This document shows, piece by piece, positions 1 through 11,900 of a DNA stretch of 64,000 nt. The position numbers and the translations under genes were made by a program. Position 1 is the first letter of the stretch, and each line of letters starts with the position of its first letter. The notes under the pieces are model-generated. The model saw only the letters and a list, made by a program, of their open reading frames with translations. It was not told where the DNA came from and did no database searches. The DNA comes from Dillenia suffruticosa (Eukaryota > Streptophyta > Magnoliopsida > Dilleniales > Dilleniaceae), in the NCBI GenBank assembly GCA_033439265.1, contig JAVTVX010000026.1:1229501-1293500 (forward strand), given 5' to 3'.

Positions 1-739
1 TTCAATGTTCAAAATACAGCTTTTCTGCTACCTATGGAAAGGCAAATTTGCACGAACGAGAGGATTTCACTGAAGCAACTGAATTCAAAAAGGTTTAGAC
101 TAGCTTCAGCAACAGCAAGTGTTAAGAGTATGAACAGAGTGGCTGAAGCATCATTCTCACGCAGGTAGAAGAAACAGCATATTCTGCTACATAAATTTTT
201 ATTTGTGTATATGTTGCAGGGACAACAAACAGAAGAAAAAAAAAAGTCAATATCCTCATTTTTCAAACAAAGAATTTCCTAGGAAAGAACAGGCATCAGT
301 TTACATACGTCGACAATCAACATACATATCAAACATGAAAGGTTGCCTAATAATTTCTCAGAAAATATGTCCTGAAAACAAGATGGATAAAGTAATTAAA
401 CTGAAATTGAAAATTTCAATTAGCCACCAATAACTCAACAGCAGGTGCCTCAATGGTAATTGTGATCCTCTGCAACAGTGCAGTACAACACCATTAATAA
501 AGAATGGGGCTACAATTATGTAAAGAGTAGACCATAGAAGAGTTGGCCAACAGAAGACTGCCTGCTCTTCTTTGGAATCTATCCCCAAATCAAAAATCAC
601 TTGGAATTTGATTACATGCTTGACAATAATGGAACTTTGTAAAGCAAGATAAAGACTACATAAAATGCTCACCTAGTGGAGAAACAACTTATTTGCAGTA
701 CTTAAGTATAAAAGAGAGATGAACCATTTTTTTTCAATG

Positions 740-754
740 AATATAAAAGAGTAA
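740..754. repeat. Target-site duplication of the SINE, left copy
   Basis: AATATAAAAGAGTAA, identical to 929-943 on the other side of the SINE. The 15-bp perfect match fixes the element's borders. Confidence 0.85.
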
Positions 755-928
755 AAGGGTTTACCCCATGCACAAAGTACTCCCCGGCTTAGTGGGGGGG
801 TAGAGAGGGTGAGTTTATATGGACGCAGCCTTTCCCTTGCATTTTTCCAAAGAGGCTGTTTTCACACCTCAAGCCCGTGACCTCGAGGTCACCAAAGGAG
901 CAACTCAACCGTTGCACCAAGGCTCGCA
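755..928 (-). mobile_element. Au-type tRNA-derived SINE
   Basis: Read on the minus strand, the element opens with GCGAGCCTTGGTGCAACGG and continues through GTGACCTCGAGGTCACGGGC, the tRNA-like head with its B-box region. It then runs through AACAGCCTCTTTGG and AAAGGCTGCGTCC, phrases typical of the plant Au SINE. It is flanked by perfect 15-bp direct repeats, AATATAAAAGAGTAA at 740-754 and 929-943, the expected result of target-primed insertion. It is about 174 bp long and near full length for the family. It lies inside the probable EF-hand intron, in the same direction as the gene. Confidence 0.88.
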
Positions 929-943
929 AATATAAAAGAGTAA
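929..943. repeat. Target-site duplication of the SINE, right copy
   Basis: Exact copy of 740-754, directly abutting the tRNA-like 5' end of the SINE. Confidence 0.85.
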
Positions 944-1118
944 TGAACCAAATATTAAGGGGCATGAAATAAGTGCAACAAGTTGTTATATTGCCTTACA
1001 AACATGGACACAAAATACAACACATTTTTAAGGCAGCACACAAGCAAGACATTGAAATACAACAACTATACACCCCTGTTCCTAAAGTATGTGGCCTGGA
1101 AAGTGTTCCAAAAGTGGC

Positions 1119-1800
1119 GAGTGTGTGGTTCTGAAAAGAACAGAAAACTTAGACATGCCAACTTTGCATCCAACAGGTGGAGATGTTGGATGAGTGTTGC
1201 GTCAAATGAGATGTTGAATACTTGCACAGCAATACTTTTTAACTTCTCATGCAAAATGTCCAGCAAGTGTGTGGTGCTGAAAACGAAAACTTAGTGCCCC
1301 GTTTGGCAAGGCTTTTTTTGGCTTTTCTTCTCCTTATAAGGAGAAGTAGAAATTAATAGTTTTTTAAATAAAGTTAAAAATTAAAAGTAAAATTAAAAAG
1401 AAAGAGTGATGTAAGGGTAAATGAATATGAATTTATGATATGGGAGTATTTGAAATTTCATATCCTTCAAGTGAGAATACAAATGGAATAAAAAGAAATA
1501 TACTTACCAAAAAGCTGAAGTATAAAAAAAGGACAAGGAGCTTTTTCTTAAAAGCTCCTCCCAGGAGTTTTTTCTTAAAAGTTACTTTTTAAATTTTTAT
1601 TCATAAAAAAAGCTATTTTTAAGGAGAAGAGAATTTGTTAGGCAGGGCTTCTCCTTATAATGAGAAAATAAGTTGATAAAAAGCCCTGCCAAATGGGCAC
1701 TTAGACATGTCAACCTGTCCATCTAACAGGTGTTGGGCAAGTGCTGGTGTCCAATGAGGTGCTGAATACTCACACAACATTACTTCTCATGCTTGCATAG
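1119..1800. repeat. Two-copy tandem repeat, second copy split by a MITE
   Basis: Copy 1 (about 1119-1262) contains GTGTGTGGTTCTGAAAAG, then GAAAACTTAGACATG, an AACAGGTG motif, TGAGATGTTGAATACT and ACTTCTCATGC. The same motifs recur in the same order from 1266 to 1290, then stop, and resume from 1701 to about 1795. The break is the MITE at 1294-1700. Copies are about 75-80 percent alike by eye, so the duplication is old. Confidence 0.7.
1294..1700. mobile_element. Tourist/Harbinger-like MITE
   Basis: This is a 407-bp element with terminal inverted repeats: GTGCCCCGTTTGGCAAGGC at the left, and GTGCCCATTTGGCAGGGC when the right end is reverse-complemented. It is flanked by TTA on both sides (1291-1293 and 1701-1703), the 3-bp target duplication of PIF/Harbinger elements. 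It has no coding capacity. Near each end is a subterminal CTTCTCCTTATAA motif; on the left it forms a 20-bp perfect palindrome (1327-1346). The neighbouring repeat copy shows the uninterrupted target. Confidence 0.75.
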
Positions 1801-4737
1801 TGCAATACAAAATTGTAGAAGGGAACCATTTAACTAATCAAACATCAAATGAAAAGGTTTGGGAAAAGGGAAAGGTAAAGAAATGAAAATTGGAAATACC
1901 TTCAATTATTCAATTGGAAAGGCACGTGTTATTTGGATCACTTGGATGTGGGCAGGGAAGGGAAAGCAATCAGGTATCAGCACAAAATACATCGTGATTC
2001 TTGCTTTCCCCTCCCCCCCCAAAAAACCAACATAAAGACAATTTTTCAAGAAGTTTCGGTTAGTCTTGGTTCAAGAACAGAAGAGCAAAACAAGCATATG
2101 CATTATCCACCAACATTTTGTAGCATTTTAACAAAATCCCTACCCATTCCACAGTTAGCCATTATTATCAGAAGGTAATTTCCATCAACAATTTAGCTTT
2201 CGCACATAGTTTCCACCACTGAGATTAGTCGTCTTTTAATGGTTAATAATTTATATAGCACCAGAGGCCACAACTGCAATAAAACAATGAAATTCACAAT
2301 GTATACATACATAAAGCACCATGAAGAAAATTATTGTTTTATGAGCAGAGCGACAGCACCAAAGCAAGTCAGTGCTCTCAAATCCTCATATCGAGCTCTT
2401 TCCAGCCAAACTACTCTTTTCTGAAAAATAGAAAGGATCACCCTGACAATCCTCTTTTCACTGAACAGTATAGAACACTCACCAAGCTCATAACTAACTA
2501 TGTTTCTGATCCCATCCAAACAATATGAACTAAAATAATAATAATAATAATTTATCCGACAAAAGGCATGAGTCTAAGAGCAGCATACAAGAAGCAAATG
2601 ATCCACAGTTACACAGTTGCTTTTAGAGTAGCGCATCGATTAGAAACAATCATGTAGTGACGACATAAAACTTTGCCCCAATATGAAATTCAGTACACCA
2701 ACTTTCAATTGTTCATTTAAGGATATTAACTTAATCAATTAGTTCAATTTAGGCCATGTAATTTGTTTAATGTGTAAAAGGGCCACGTGGTGTCCACATG
2801 GTGCTGACATGGTGAAAGTTTGAGTTTTACCTCAAGTTAAGACTGAGTTGGCAAAAAGACTTACCCAACAAAAAATAAGACGATAAAAAGTAAATCATTA
2901 AAGCTAAATTTGCTTAAACAACCAATCATGTCTAATAAGAGCAATTACACTCAATCCAAGTGAGACCTATGAGCCATGACAGACTCAGCATTGAAGATGG
3001 TGAAGCTCCTACTCTGATTAATCTGCAACCAATCCAATAATAATAATGTACAGTAGAAGGTCTCCAACTCCCAGACACTTACAAGGTAGTGACAATCGCA
3101 TTTGTTTTGTTCCTTCTTTACCAGACAAATGACAGAATCCTCCTTTTCTCTTACAATTGCTGGGAGATCAGATTAAACAATTTTCCCATTCCTTATAAGC
3201 TAAACCCCTGAGATGTAACTACTTAATACTCTCCAGTCTCTTCACAAACCACAAACACAGAGACCATCCACCACATTTCTCAGTCACCTCTTACTCCCAA
3301 TTGTAAATTTCACATGAACCGCCAATGGAAAGAAATGTCTTTCTCCACCATGAATCTTCAAAGTCAAGCTCCATATATTAACCTCAAACCAAAATCTTAA
3401 CAAAAACATAAAATACACCAGGAGATTCAAGACAGTGCTTAAAATTAGTAAAAGTTCCCACCCTGACAATGAAAAGCGCCAATCTTCAGACCTCCTAACA
3501 CTCTCCCCCTGACTACATCATCCCTAATAGCTTCATTTTGCTAAATCCTATAAGCATCCCAAATAAATGAAAAGTAAATCCCCAGACCTACAACCAAGAA
3601 TGTTGGCCAACATCTCACAGGTATAACCAGCTAACCGAGATGAACTCATTCTTAGACATATCCACCCTCAAACTCAAATTTCACACAAAGCACAGCAAGA
3701 TATTTTTGACTTTACATCCACTTCCCTCAAAATTAATGGCACAATCTATGAAAAGAAGTCGAAACTGAAACAACCACCTTGGTGTGTAGAATTCTGATTG
3801 TAACTTCACCCCCTTTAATAGCATCATGTTCTTTTTTTTTTTAACTAATATTAACAGTAAAGGAAAGGGAGTTATCTGAGGCCATGAGAACAGTGAAATG
3901 ACCCATTGATGACACATGACCAAGATAAAAAAGGAAGAAGTGGAGATACAACCCTGATCCAACTTCTCTATCTCCCTTTAAAACCATCCTTTCTGCGGCT
4001 TATAAAGATGTCCCAACAAATGTGATTCTACACACCTTGAGTTGAAATTCAGCATTAGCTATCAACACTAAACGACTAGGACTTACTGCCCCTCCATATT
4101 GACATGTTGAGCCCATCCAATCGCCCTGCCAACCACTAGTTGCAAGCTTCTTGCTAGGACTACAAGCTATGCCCACCACAGTTATCATCATAAAATGTTT
4201 GATATTGATTTCCCCTTTTTCGAATGAACAACCTGAAAACTTGCCACAAATTCCCCGCAGGAAATCAATTCACCAAAATTGTGTATTTATTTGACAAAAC
4301 TTAGGCTAAAATAATAAAATTTGAAACATAAGTTATATGGAGCAGGTTGGCCCAGGTACATGAGAAGGAGGACTTAAACAGAGCCCACCCACCCCAAAAA
4401 AATACCATCCTGCAGTCCCCAAAAATGTAACTTCGAGTTGTTCCCTAAAATCGAATCCATAACCCAGTCAAAGTGTTGAATAACAGACCCACTTAGGGCA
4501 GGACAATTAGGTTGCCCGTTGACACGGTCTGCTTTGCCATCCCTACAAATATGACCAGGAACAGTTCCTGCTTATACCTTATTGAAGGGATATGAAATAA
4601 GTCATTCTATCACTCTAATTAAAGAAAAATGGAACAATCAATCAAGAATTACATACCTTTAAATTCACGTGACATTGTAAGCACATGTTTATGTATGAAA
4701 TTAGAGCAATATGAAGTCAGCTTCTGGTGACTTATAC

Positions 4738-7670
4738 CTGAGATATAATATAATCTGCCTGTTGTTTTGCATAGTAGCGCTCTGATGGATGAAGTTTCCC
4801 AATTATGGGAAGGAGTTCCAAATCTGTCAAGTATCTGTGAAGGAGAAAAAATAGTAAGGAAATAATATATGAAAATGCCAAATAGATCCAACAAATGATT
4901 GATAAGGATGTTTTAATCAGTACCCATCACCATCCGTGTCAAGATCAGCAAAAAACTTCTTAGCTGGAGCCTCCGTTGGATTATCAGAGTTGTATGAAGA
5001 ATTATAACCCTCTTCATCATAGTTTCTTACCAAGTCAAACAGCCCATGGAAGAACTCTTTAAAATTAACCTTGCCATCCTTGTCAGTATCCCTTTCTCTA
5101 CAAGAAGGGAGAAAGGCCAAAAAAAAAAAAAAGATGGATTATCTAAGAAAGAACAACTTCTTATTTATATGTAGGACTCTGAAGAATTAAAGAATAATAG
5201 CACATACATGCACTTTTTATTCGTAAACTCCAATATGGTGCACAAAACCCACTTAGTTGACTAAACTGCTGTGGTGGCAGCAACTTATGAATATGAAAGA
5301 TGATATGATTTGCGAACTCCCTAACAGAATCAATTTCCTAGCATGAGAAGAACCTTGAAGCAAGAAAACATGGAACACATGACTTTGCCTTGACTACACA
5401 TTCTGTTACAGGGAAGAAACTATTTACGTTCCTGCCATAAACATTTTTTAAAAGCAGAAAAGGAACAAAAAGTTCTGGTTACAAGAAATTCTACAAAATC
5501 TGTAACACCTGAACATTCACAAATGGGGACACACAAAATAAATTAGCAGCCAGAGCCATCTATCTATCAATCTGCACCATGTGGGAATTCATTTTATTAG
5601 GTAAAGAAAAAGAAGAGGCCAATAGCAGAACAGCGAATTTCTCAAATATCCCAGTAGTAATAGCAACAAAAAGCAATGAGAGAGCAATGGAGGGAAAGGT
5701 TTTCACCTTATTTCCTCCTGGCACAGCCACCGGAGTAGCTTGGGGTTTGTGCTGTCAGCTGGGTGCAAAAAACTAGAAAATCATGAAGAGTACAGATTAA
5801 TTACAGAATTAGCATAAATTTAAGAGAAACTATAAAAGTCAAACACTTACTCATTGAACTCTGTCTTATTCAGTAGACCATCTCCATCTGCATCAGATGC
5901 ATTGAAATGCTCCTCTTTCCACCATCCCATGTCATACCCAAAAGAATCATTATCTGCCATGCAAAGTCAAACTATGAACATAAATACTTAGTAAGTACCA
6001 CCTTACTCCATGTTAAAGCAATTAACTTGTATGGTAACATAACCAAAATTTAGTAAACACTAATATGTTAAAAAACTGCTCAACTCAAGGTTCAGAATGT
6101 TTTCCCGTCTCTTTGGACTTGGTACAAAAATATTACTAATCGAATACATCTACCTTCGCCCGAAATTTGTTTCCACCAGAAGTGTCCATTCGTTCTGTAT
6201 GTTAAACAAGACTAATCTCCATTTACCAACTTTCAAACGATAGAAGTACTTTCAGTTCCATTGTGCAGCCCTCAAGGGAATTTGTGTAAAAATATGGTTT
6301 TATGTTTATGACATAAATAAGATTAAAAAAGAAAAAGGGAACAGCAATAAAAGACGTAAGTGAGATGGAGAGTTGTGGGAGGACATCCAAAAGGCTTCAT
6401 ACACCTTTTAGGGCAAAAAAAAAATGCAAATAACAAATAAGACAAAGCTTATTGCCCAAAAAAACAACAAACAGATTAGGAACTGATGTTAACATCCAGA
6501 AGCTCCACAAATCTAACCATCTATAGCATACAATTCATTAACCAAAGGAAGGAGAAAAACTAACTGGCAACCTTAAAATTTCATCCTCCCACAAGTTGGT
6601 GCATCCAAATCCCACTTGTTTTTCCTGAAAGCAATAACACTGCTTTTCTACTCCCCGAAAATGTCCACACCAGCTCTTTTCCTCAAATATTTTAAACAAA
6701 GACTTTGTCATATGATATTAAGAGCCACTACAACCTAGTTCCTCCCATCTTCCTCCTCAAAATTGTTTCCAGAATCCCTGGTACAAAATTTACTGTGTAT
6801 TTATGTACGCTTTCTCAATCACTTTTCTCTTTTTGTCCTAAAGATCTTTCTTCGTTTAATTGACTGGTTGAGGATATTGCCATCAAATCCTTCAAAGGAC
6901 ATTTTCTAATCTCCACAAAGCCCTGTGAGAAATCTTTTCATTGCCTATACAAGTAAGATGGTCGGGGGCTGCTTTGAAAGGTGCCGAAGTGAGGCATTCA
7001 TGATTTTGGCTGCGGGACCAAGGCCCTAACATGTCTGCCTTCAGAAATTGTCAAGATTCGAATCCCAACCTTACTGAAACTGAACTTTGGTAATTTTGTC
7101 TGTATATCAGTTTCAGAATTAAAAAGGAACTGCAAAACTTACACCAAGTGGTGTCCTTGGGACTCAGAAATCCTTTCTATATTCAAGTCCTAATAATTTA
7201 AAGTAGTAAAGAACTAGATTAATGCACAGACAAGCTTAACTGCTCTATGATTGAATTTTAACTTAGAGCCGCATTATTTAGAACTTCACGCATCAATTAG
7301 TGGCAACACAGGGTCTTGTCAACCTACCAGTGCCAGAAGTAGCTGGTGGTAAAGACCAATAAGGTGGTATCAAAAAAGTCTTAGGACAAAATCTCGCTTG
7401 TACGAGGGTGGGGGTGTTTATGGGTAGGGGAAGAGCTTGTTTTGGATTGGCTCTAGTTTGTAACTCCTTTATGTAGTGTCATTCACATGTTTTTGTTGGA
7501 AATTTATGGAGTCAATAGAGTGTGTCAGAAATAAGAGGAGTTAATAAAATTTTGGAACTTCCAGGGAATATGAATAGTCATCATAGGAAATTGTTGTATT
7601 TATTTGTTTGTGTACTTTTGTTTTATAAATAGATTTGTGCCTGCTGGGCACTAAAGCAACATTCCACTAA

Positions 7671-7711
<41 letters not shown>

Positions 7712-8768
7712 AGAAATTGGATCAAGAACAAATTAGCCTTCTTTCTCAACAGTTACTAAATGGGGCAGGGAGGTCTCTCTCTCTCTCTCTCAAGAAATTA
7801 GGTCAAGAACAATTTAGCCTCCTTTCTCAACAGTTACTAAATGGGGCAGAGAGGGTTGATGGTTGATTTTATGGAAATCTGGTGCTACACCTTCCAAGTT
7901 GTCGTATTCCATGTGAAGCTCTCTGCGGCCGAAGATCTTAGACTAAGATCTAGTTTACAAACAAACCCATCTTCCTTCTCGTTCTGCATTACACCATTAC
8001 TTCCAACTTTAGCACATTCCAAGTCACGATGCTTATATATCGCTTAATTTGGAACCACACTAACAATTAAAAAAATAAAAATAAAAAAACCAATTTCTTC
8101 CGCAAAAATGAAAGGGGATTCACAAAGAGTCAAGCTGTAAATAGAAATCATTAGAGTCACAACAATGTTAAACCTGATCCTTAGAGGGGAGAGAGATATA
8201 TATATAGACCTGCACTGCGAACCCAGCCAGGAGGCTCATACTCAGAGAAGGAAACGAAGCCATCGTGATTCTTATCATGGAGCTCAATCTCGCGCTCAGT
8301 TCGATGCAGGACCTCCCTCTGCGCCAGCTGCAAATTCCACTCTGTCAACTCCTTCTCCGTTATGAATCCATCAGGAGGATCGACATCGATCTTCGGGAAC
8401 AACAAAAGCAACCGACTCGTCACATTGAATCTCTCCTCGTCATTCAAGTAATCCTCAGCGTCCATGAAATCTTCCCACTCCGGCTGCGATTCCTCTCCGG
8501 GAGTCGCCGTTTGATTGTCGAAGAACATCTGCCTCTCCCATTCCTTGTCCTCTCTCCGTCGCTCGATCTCGGCGACGAGAGGATCGAATGCAACGGGTTG
8601 GTGGTGGTGGTGGGCATGGCGGGAATCGGAGGGGCGAGAGAAGGTGAAGTTGGAGCGAAGCTTGAGATGGCGATGGCGGCGATCGGAGGAATGTTTTGGA
8701 GAGCGAGAGACGAGGAAGAGAAGAAGAAAAGCTACGGTAATGTATATTATCACCGAAACTTTCCCCAT
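4738..8768 (-). CDS. Multi-EF-hand calcium-binding protein, reticulocalbin/calumenin-like (3' end off window)
   Basis: Five exons on the minus strand: 8210-8768, 5851-5953, 5707-5772, 4924-5097 and 4738-4834. Each boundary is GT-AG and the phases match, giving 333 residues without a stop. The start ATG opens a hydrophobic stretch at residues 4-20 that could be a signal peptide or anchor, followed by a basic and His-rich linker. EF-hand loops lie near residues 128-140 (irregular, one residue long), 165-176, 207-218, 246-257 and 296-307; the last four carry the usual DxDxDG...E pattern. The protein resembles Arabidopsis At5g08580 (about 390 residues by memory), so roughly 45-60 C-terminal residues, normally a sixth EF-hand and acidic tail, are missing. 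I searched 1-4737 for that exon and did not find it; it probably lies left of the window. Expected role: calcium binding in the secretory pathway or at a membrane. Family call is firm; cellular location is inference. Confidence 0.9.
7010..7080 (+). repeat. Possible tRNA-derived SINE head (weak)
   Basis: GGCTGCGGGACCAAGGCCC followed by AAGATTCGAATCCC resembles a pol III A-box/B-box pair at about tRNA spacing. No target duplications or tail were found, so this may be chance or an old fragment. It lies in intron 1 of the EF-hand gene. Confidence 0.25.
7676..7708. repeat. (CT)n microsatellite
   Basis: About 16 uninterrupted CT units in intron 1 of the EF-hand gene, next to the 81-bp tandem duplication. 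Confidence 0.95.
7710..7855. repeat. 81-bp tandem duplication, two copies
   Basis: CAAGAAATTGGATCAAGAAC at 7710 recurs as CAAGAAATTAGGTCAAGAAC at 7791, and both copies continue through CAACAGTTACTAAATGGGGC. The period is 81 bp and the copies differ at only a few sites. Both are preceded by a CT run, which suggests slippage or unequal crossover at the microsatellite. Confidence 0.88.
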
Positions 8769-8843
8769 ACTTTATTTCTCTCTCTCTCTTTCTAGATTTC
8801 GGGTTCAGTAAGGTTAGAGAGAAAGAGGGAGATGGAGGTGAGT

Positions 8844-8862
8844 GAGAGAGAGAGAGAGAGAG
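8844..8862. repeat. (GA)n run in the EF-hand 5' leader region
   Basis: This alternating GA run sits 76-94 bp upstream of the ATG. On the gene's strand it is a CT-rich tract, as is common in plant 5' leaders. Confidence 0.8.
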
Positions 8863-8901
8863 ATTTGACGAGATTTGGACTGCTGTGAAAGAGTGTGCTA
8901 G

Positions 8902-8910
8902 TGACGTGGC
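8902..8910. promoter_or_regulatory. TGACGTGGC, bZIP-type element upstream of the EF-hand gene
   Basis: TGACGTGGC lies 134 bp upstream of the EF-hand ATG, past a GA-rich leader. It matches the ACGT-core hybrid element bound by plant bZIPs, including the TGACGTGG form used by ER-stress bZIPs. A calcium protein of the secretory pathway would be a sensible target, but one 9-mer in a promoter is weak evidence. Confidence 0.3.
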
Positions 8911-11900
8911 GGAGTGTTATTGGTTGGAGTAGCATAAGTGAAAAATGCATTCTCATGTAACTAAAATTAGTTGGGGTTGAAGGCTACCTGATTTGCAACG
9001 CCACAATAGAGAGAGTGCTGGCGTTTGGTGGGCAGTGGCTTAGTAGGAATAGGACCCCTCAACGCTCGCCTCACCGATATTTCCAAAACTATAACATATT
9101 TGACATGTTCAAAAATAATTCGATGATTTTTTTATACATTCATAGATGATCAAACACCATATCTCAAAAATATATCTAAATTAAAAACTCTATTTCTTAA
9201 ATTTTCCTACAAAAATAGTTTTCTCAATGATTTTTTATGATTTTATACGTGATATTTAAAATTTTTATACTGTCATTCAATATTTATTATTTTGTATAAA
9301 ACATAATGATAAAATAGTTAAGAAGCATTAAATGATAATTAAATAAATATAAATTTTATGTATATTAATACTTATAAAAAATTAAAAAAAAAAAAAATCT
9401 ATTCGAAATGATAGAAAACATGTGTTAATTGTATTTTCTCATATTGCTTGTAAAACAAAGAATATATCTTCGTCACAAGCAAAAAAAAGGTTATTTCATC
9501 TCTTAATCAAGTTTTTGAGTTCGACTCACGATTTAAATATAAAAAAAATTATATTTGGAAGATAGTTTTCTTAAATGAGTCACAGTAAATTTCAAATCGA
9601 ATTAGTAAAAATATAGATTCGGATATTGATTAGTATAGTAAAAAGAAAAAAAAAAAAAAAAAAAAAGGTATTTCGAATTTGGTGGTGTGATAGCGCTAAA
9701 ATCAAACCAAGAGAGAGATTGTTAGGATATTCATCACATTGGAGTGTATTGGTGTAATCCCTCTGATTGTTAATTGCATCATCAATAATGATAACCAACG
9801 AAAATTCATTTTGTTGGTTTCATAGATCTTTATAACGAATTCAGTTTGTTAATTTCAAGAAAAAGATTGTTATCTTAGTTGATGATCCATAATAATTTTA
9901 AATCTAACAAAACTGATTTAGAATACGACTAATAATTCCATCTAATTGTTATCATTAAATGATTTTTCTCCTCTCTCTTTGGACGCCTCAAGTATATATG
10001 TGAAATTTTACTGAAACCTAGAAATGTCATGGGAGGGTTTATAAGGATTGGGTAAATCGATAATGGTAACAACATTAATTCGAATAAAAATAATACGCCA
10101 AAAGCAGCAACATGAGTAATAAATTCGCATCAAACAAGATATGAATAATAATTTCGTATAGTTATCATCATTAATTGATTTTATATATTGATCATATGTC
10201 ATCAATTAGGGCTCCCTCTGTCTTTCTCTCTCCCCCTCCCCTCTCTGTTGACACCTCAAATATATGTGCAATTTTTCCTGGCGTTGTCACGCGTCCTCGC
10301 TTTTGGTGTTATCACAACAAAAGGGTAACTCCCTTTTGATTTTTTAAAATTCAAATGATTAAGGCGGAGTTGAAAGAAAAAATTACTCCTCCCCTTGATT
10401 TTATTATTTGAATTTTAATAATAAGATTTGAGTTGTGTCAAACCCGTATAGGCGATCCAACCTCCCCAAATTTCCAACAGATCCCTTGCAGAGCTATAAC
10501 ATCTATAATTCTTCTTTTGTCTTGGGTGCTTGAACTTATCAAACATTTGCTGGATATTTTGAGAATACAAAATATTACTCCTCCCAGGATTGGTGTGTTA
10601 ATGTTGTGCTAAAAACATGTGGAGTTATGTGATTTTCACTTGTAGTTTAGTTTTTGAAATGGAAGATATGATTTTGCCAAAATTATTTGTAGGTAGTAAG
10701 TGATATCAATTGAATTGGATTTACATGGGTTCATTATGTCATTGTTTTTTTTTGGTATCATGTTTTGGACACTACTCGATATTTAGGATTTTGTCTCGAT
10801 TAATCCGAACTTACATGAAAACTCGATACTTCTGGTGGGAGTCGAATTTCGATCATATTTAAATATACTCAATTCTATATCAAATTGAGTCTGATCCATG
10901 TTGTAGGTTCATTAGGTCATTGTTGGTATAACGAGTTAAGTGAATGGGACATTGTCAGCGATAACAGAAGCTGCAAAGATGAGGGAAAGAAGTTGCAGAT
11001 GTTTCATGTTAGAAAAATTTTTGTTCTTGTTTCATTCAAGTTTCTTGTGACATGTGGGTTCTTCAATTTCGGACATTGATCTAAATTTTTCACCTACTCC
11101 AGAGCATAATGTGCATACAAGAACACGAGAAACATCACAAACTCCAAACTCTGTTGGAAAACAAACAAATGAGCATGGCGCTTTGAAAACTTTTAATTTA
11201 GTTCTATTGCATGTAAGTCTGCAAAAGCAAGAAGCTTGATTACTCTCTCTCTCTATCTACGAAGCGTGTTATAGTCACGTAGGAGGATCTTTGAGATTTG
11301 GATAAACCGATAATGACAACTATATTAATTTGAATAAAAGCAATGGACCAAAGGGAACCAAATCAGTAATCACTTCATATCAAACAAAATTGATTAAGGA
11401 TACGAGTGATAATTATGTCTTGTTGTCGTCGTTTTACTTGATTATGTATTTATTATATGTCATCAGTTCGGACTCTCTCTATCTTTCTTTCACCCCTCTC
11501 TCTACTAACACCTAAAATATATGTGGAATTTTGCTAAAATCTAGAGACGCCATTTCTTTTCTTCTGATTACTTTTTTTCTTTTTTTTTTTTTTTTATGGT
11601 ATCTATGAAACATGTTACTGTTAGTGAAGGAGGATTCTTGACGTTTGGGTAAATCGATAATGGCAACTACATTAATTTGAATAAAAGCAATGCACCAAAA
11701 GTAACAACTTCGTATCAAACAAAATTGATTAGGATATTAGTAATAATTTCGTCTGGTTGTTATCATTAATTGATTTTGTATTTATCAAATGTCATCGGTT
11801 CGGACTCTTTCTGTCTCTCTCTCCCCCTCTCTCAACATTGTGTGAGTCCCAAAAATATCATCTCTCTCCATCTCTCAGCTTCCTCTCTCTCTTTCTCTCA

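Larger units (their letters stand above)
1..4737 (-). other. Intron of the EF-hand gene (probable), repeat-bearing
   Basis: No conserved protein is visible on either strand here. The visible part of the EF-hand gene ends at a good donor (CAG|GTATAAG, exon end 4738) and the expected final exon was not found, so this stretch is best read as a long last intron. It contains a SINE (755-928), a tandem repeat split by a MITE (about 1119-1800), an ATA/ATT microsatellite near 2534-2550, and otherwise AT-rich unique-looking sequence. The alternative is a 3' UTR followed by intergenic DNA, if the last exon is unusually diverged. Confidence 0.5.

Noticed and set aside
2741-2860. CACGTG-containing stretch as a G-box regulatory region
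   Set aside because: It lies deep in a probable intron and reads like a degenerate GCCACGTGG/CCACATGG repeat, so a regulatory role is unsupported.
7490-7680. Possible solo LTR (TGTTGGAAATTTATGG start, TATAAATAGA inside)
   Set aside because: No matching right terminus, no target duplication, and no second copy in the window.
8265-8795. Plus-strand open frame of 176 residues over the EF-hand first exon
   Set aside because: It is the antisense shadow of a well-supported coding exon with conserved EF-hand and membrane segments.
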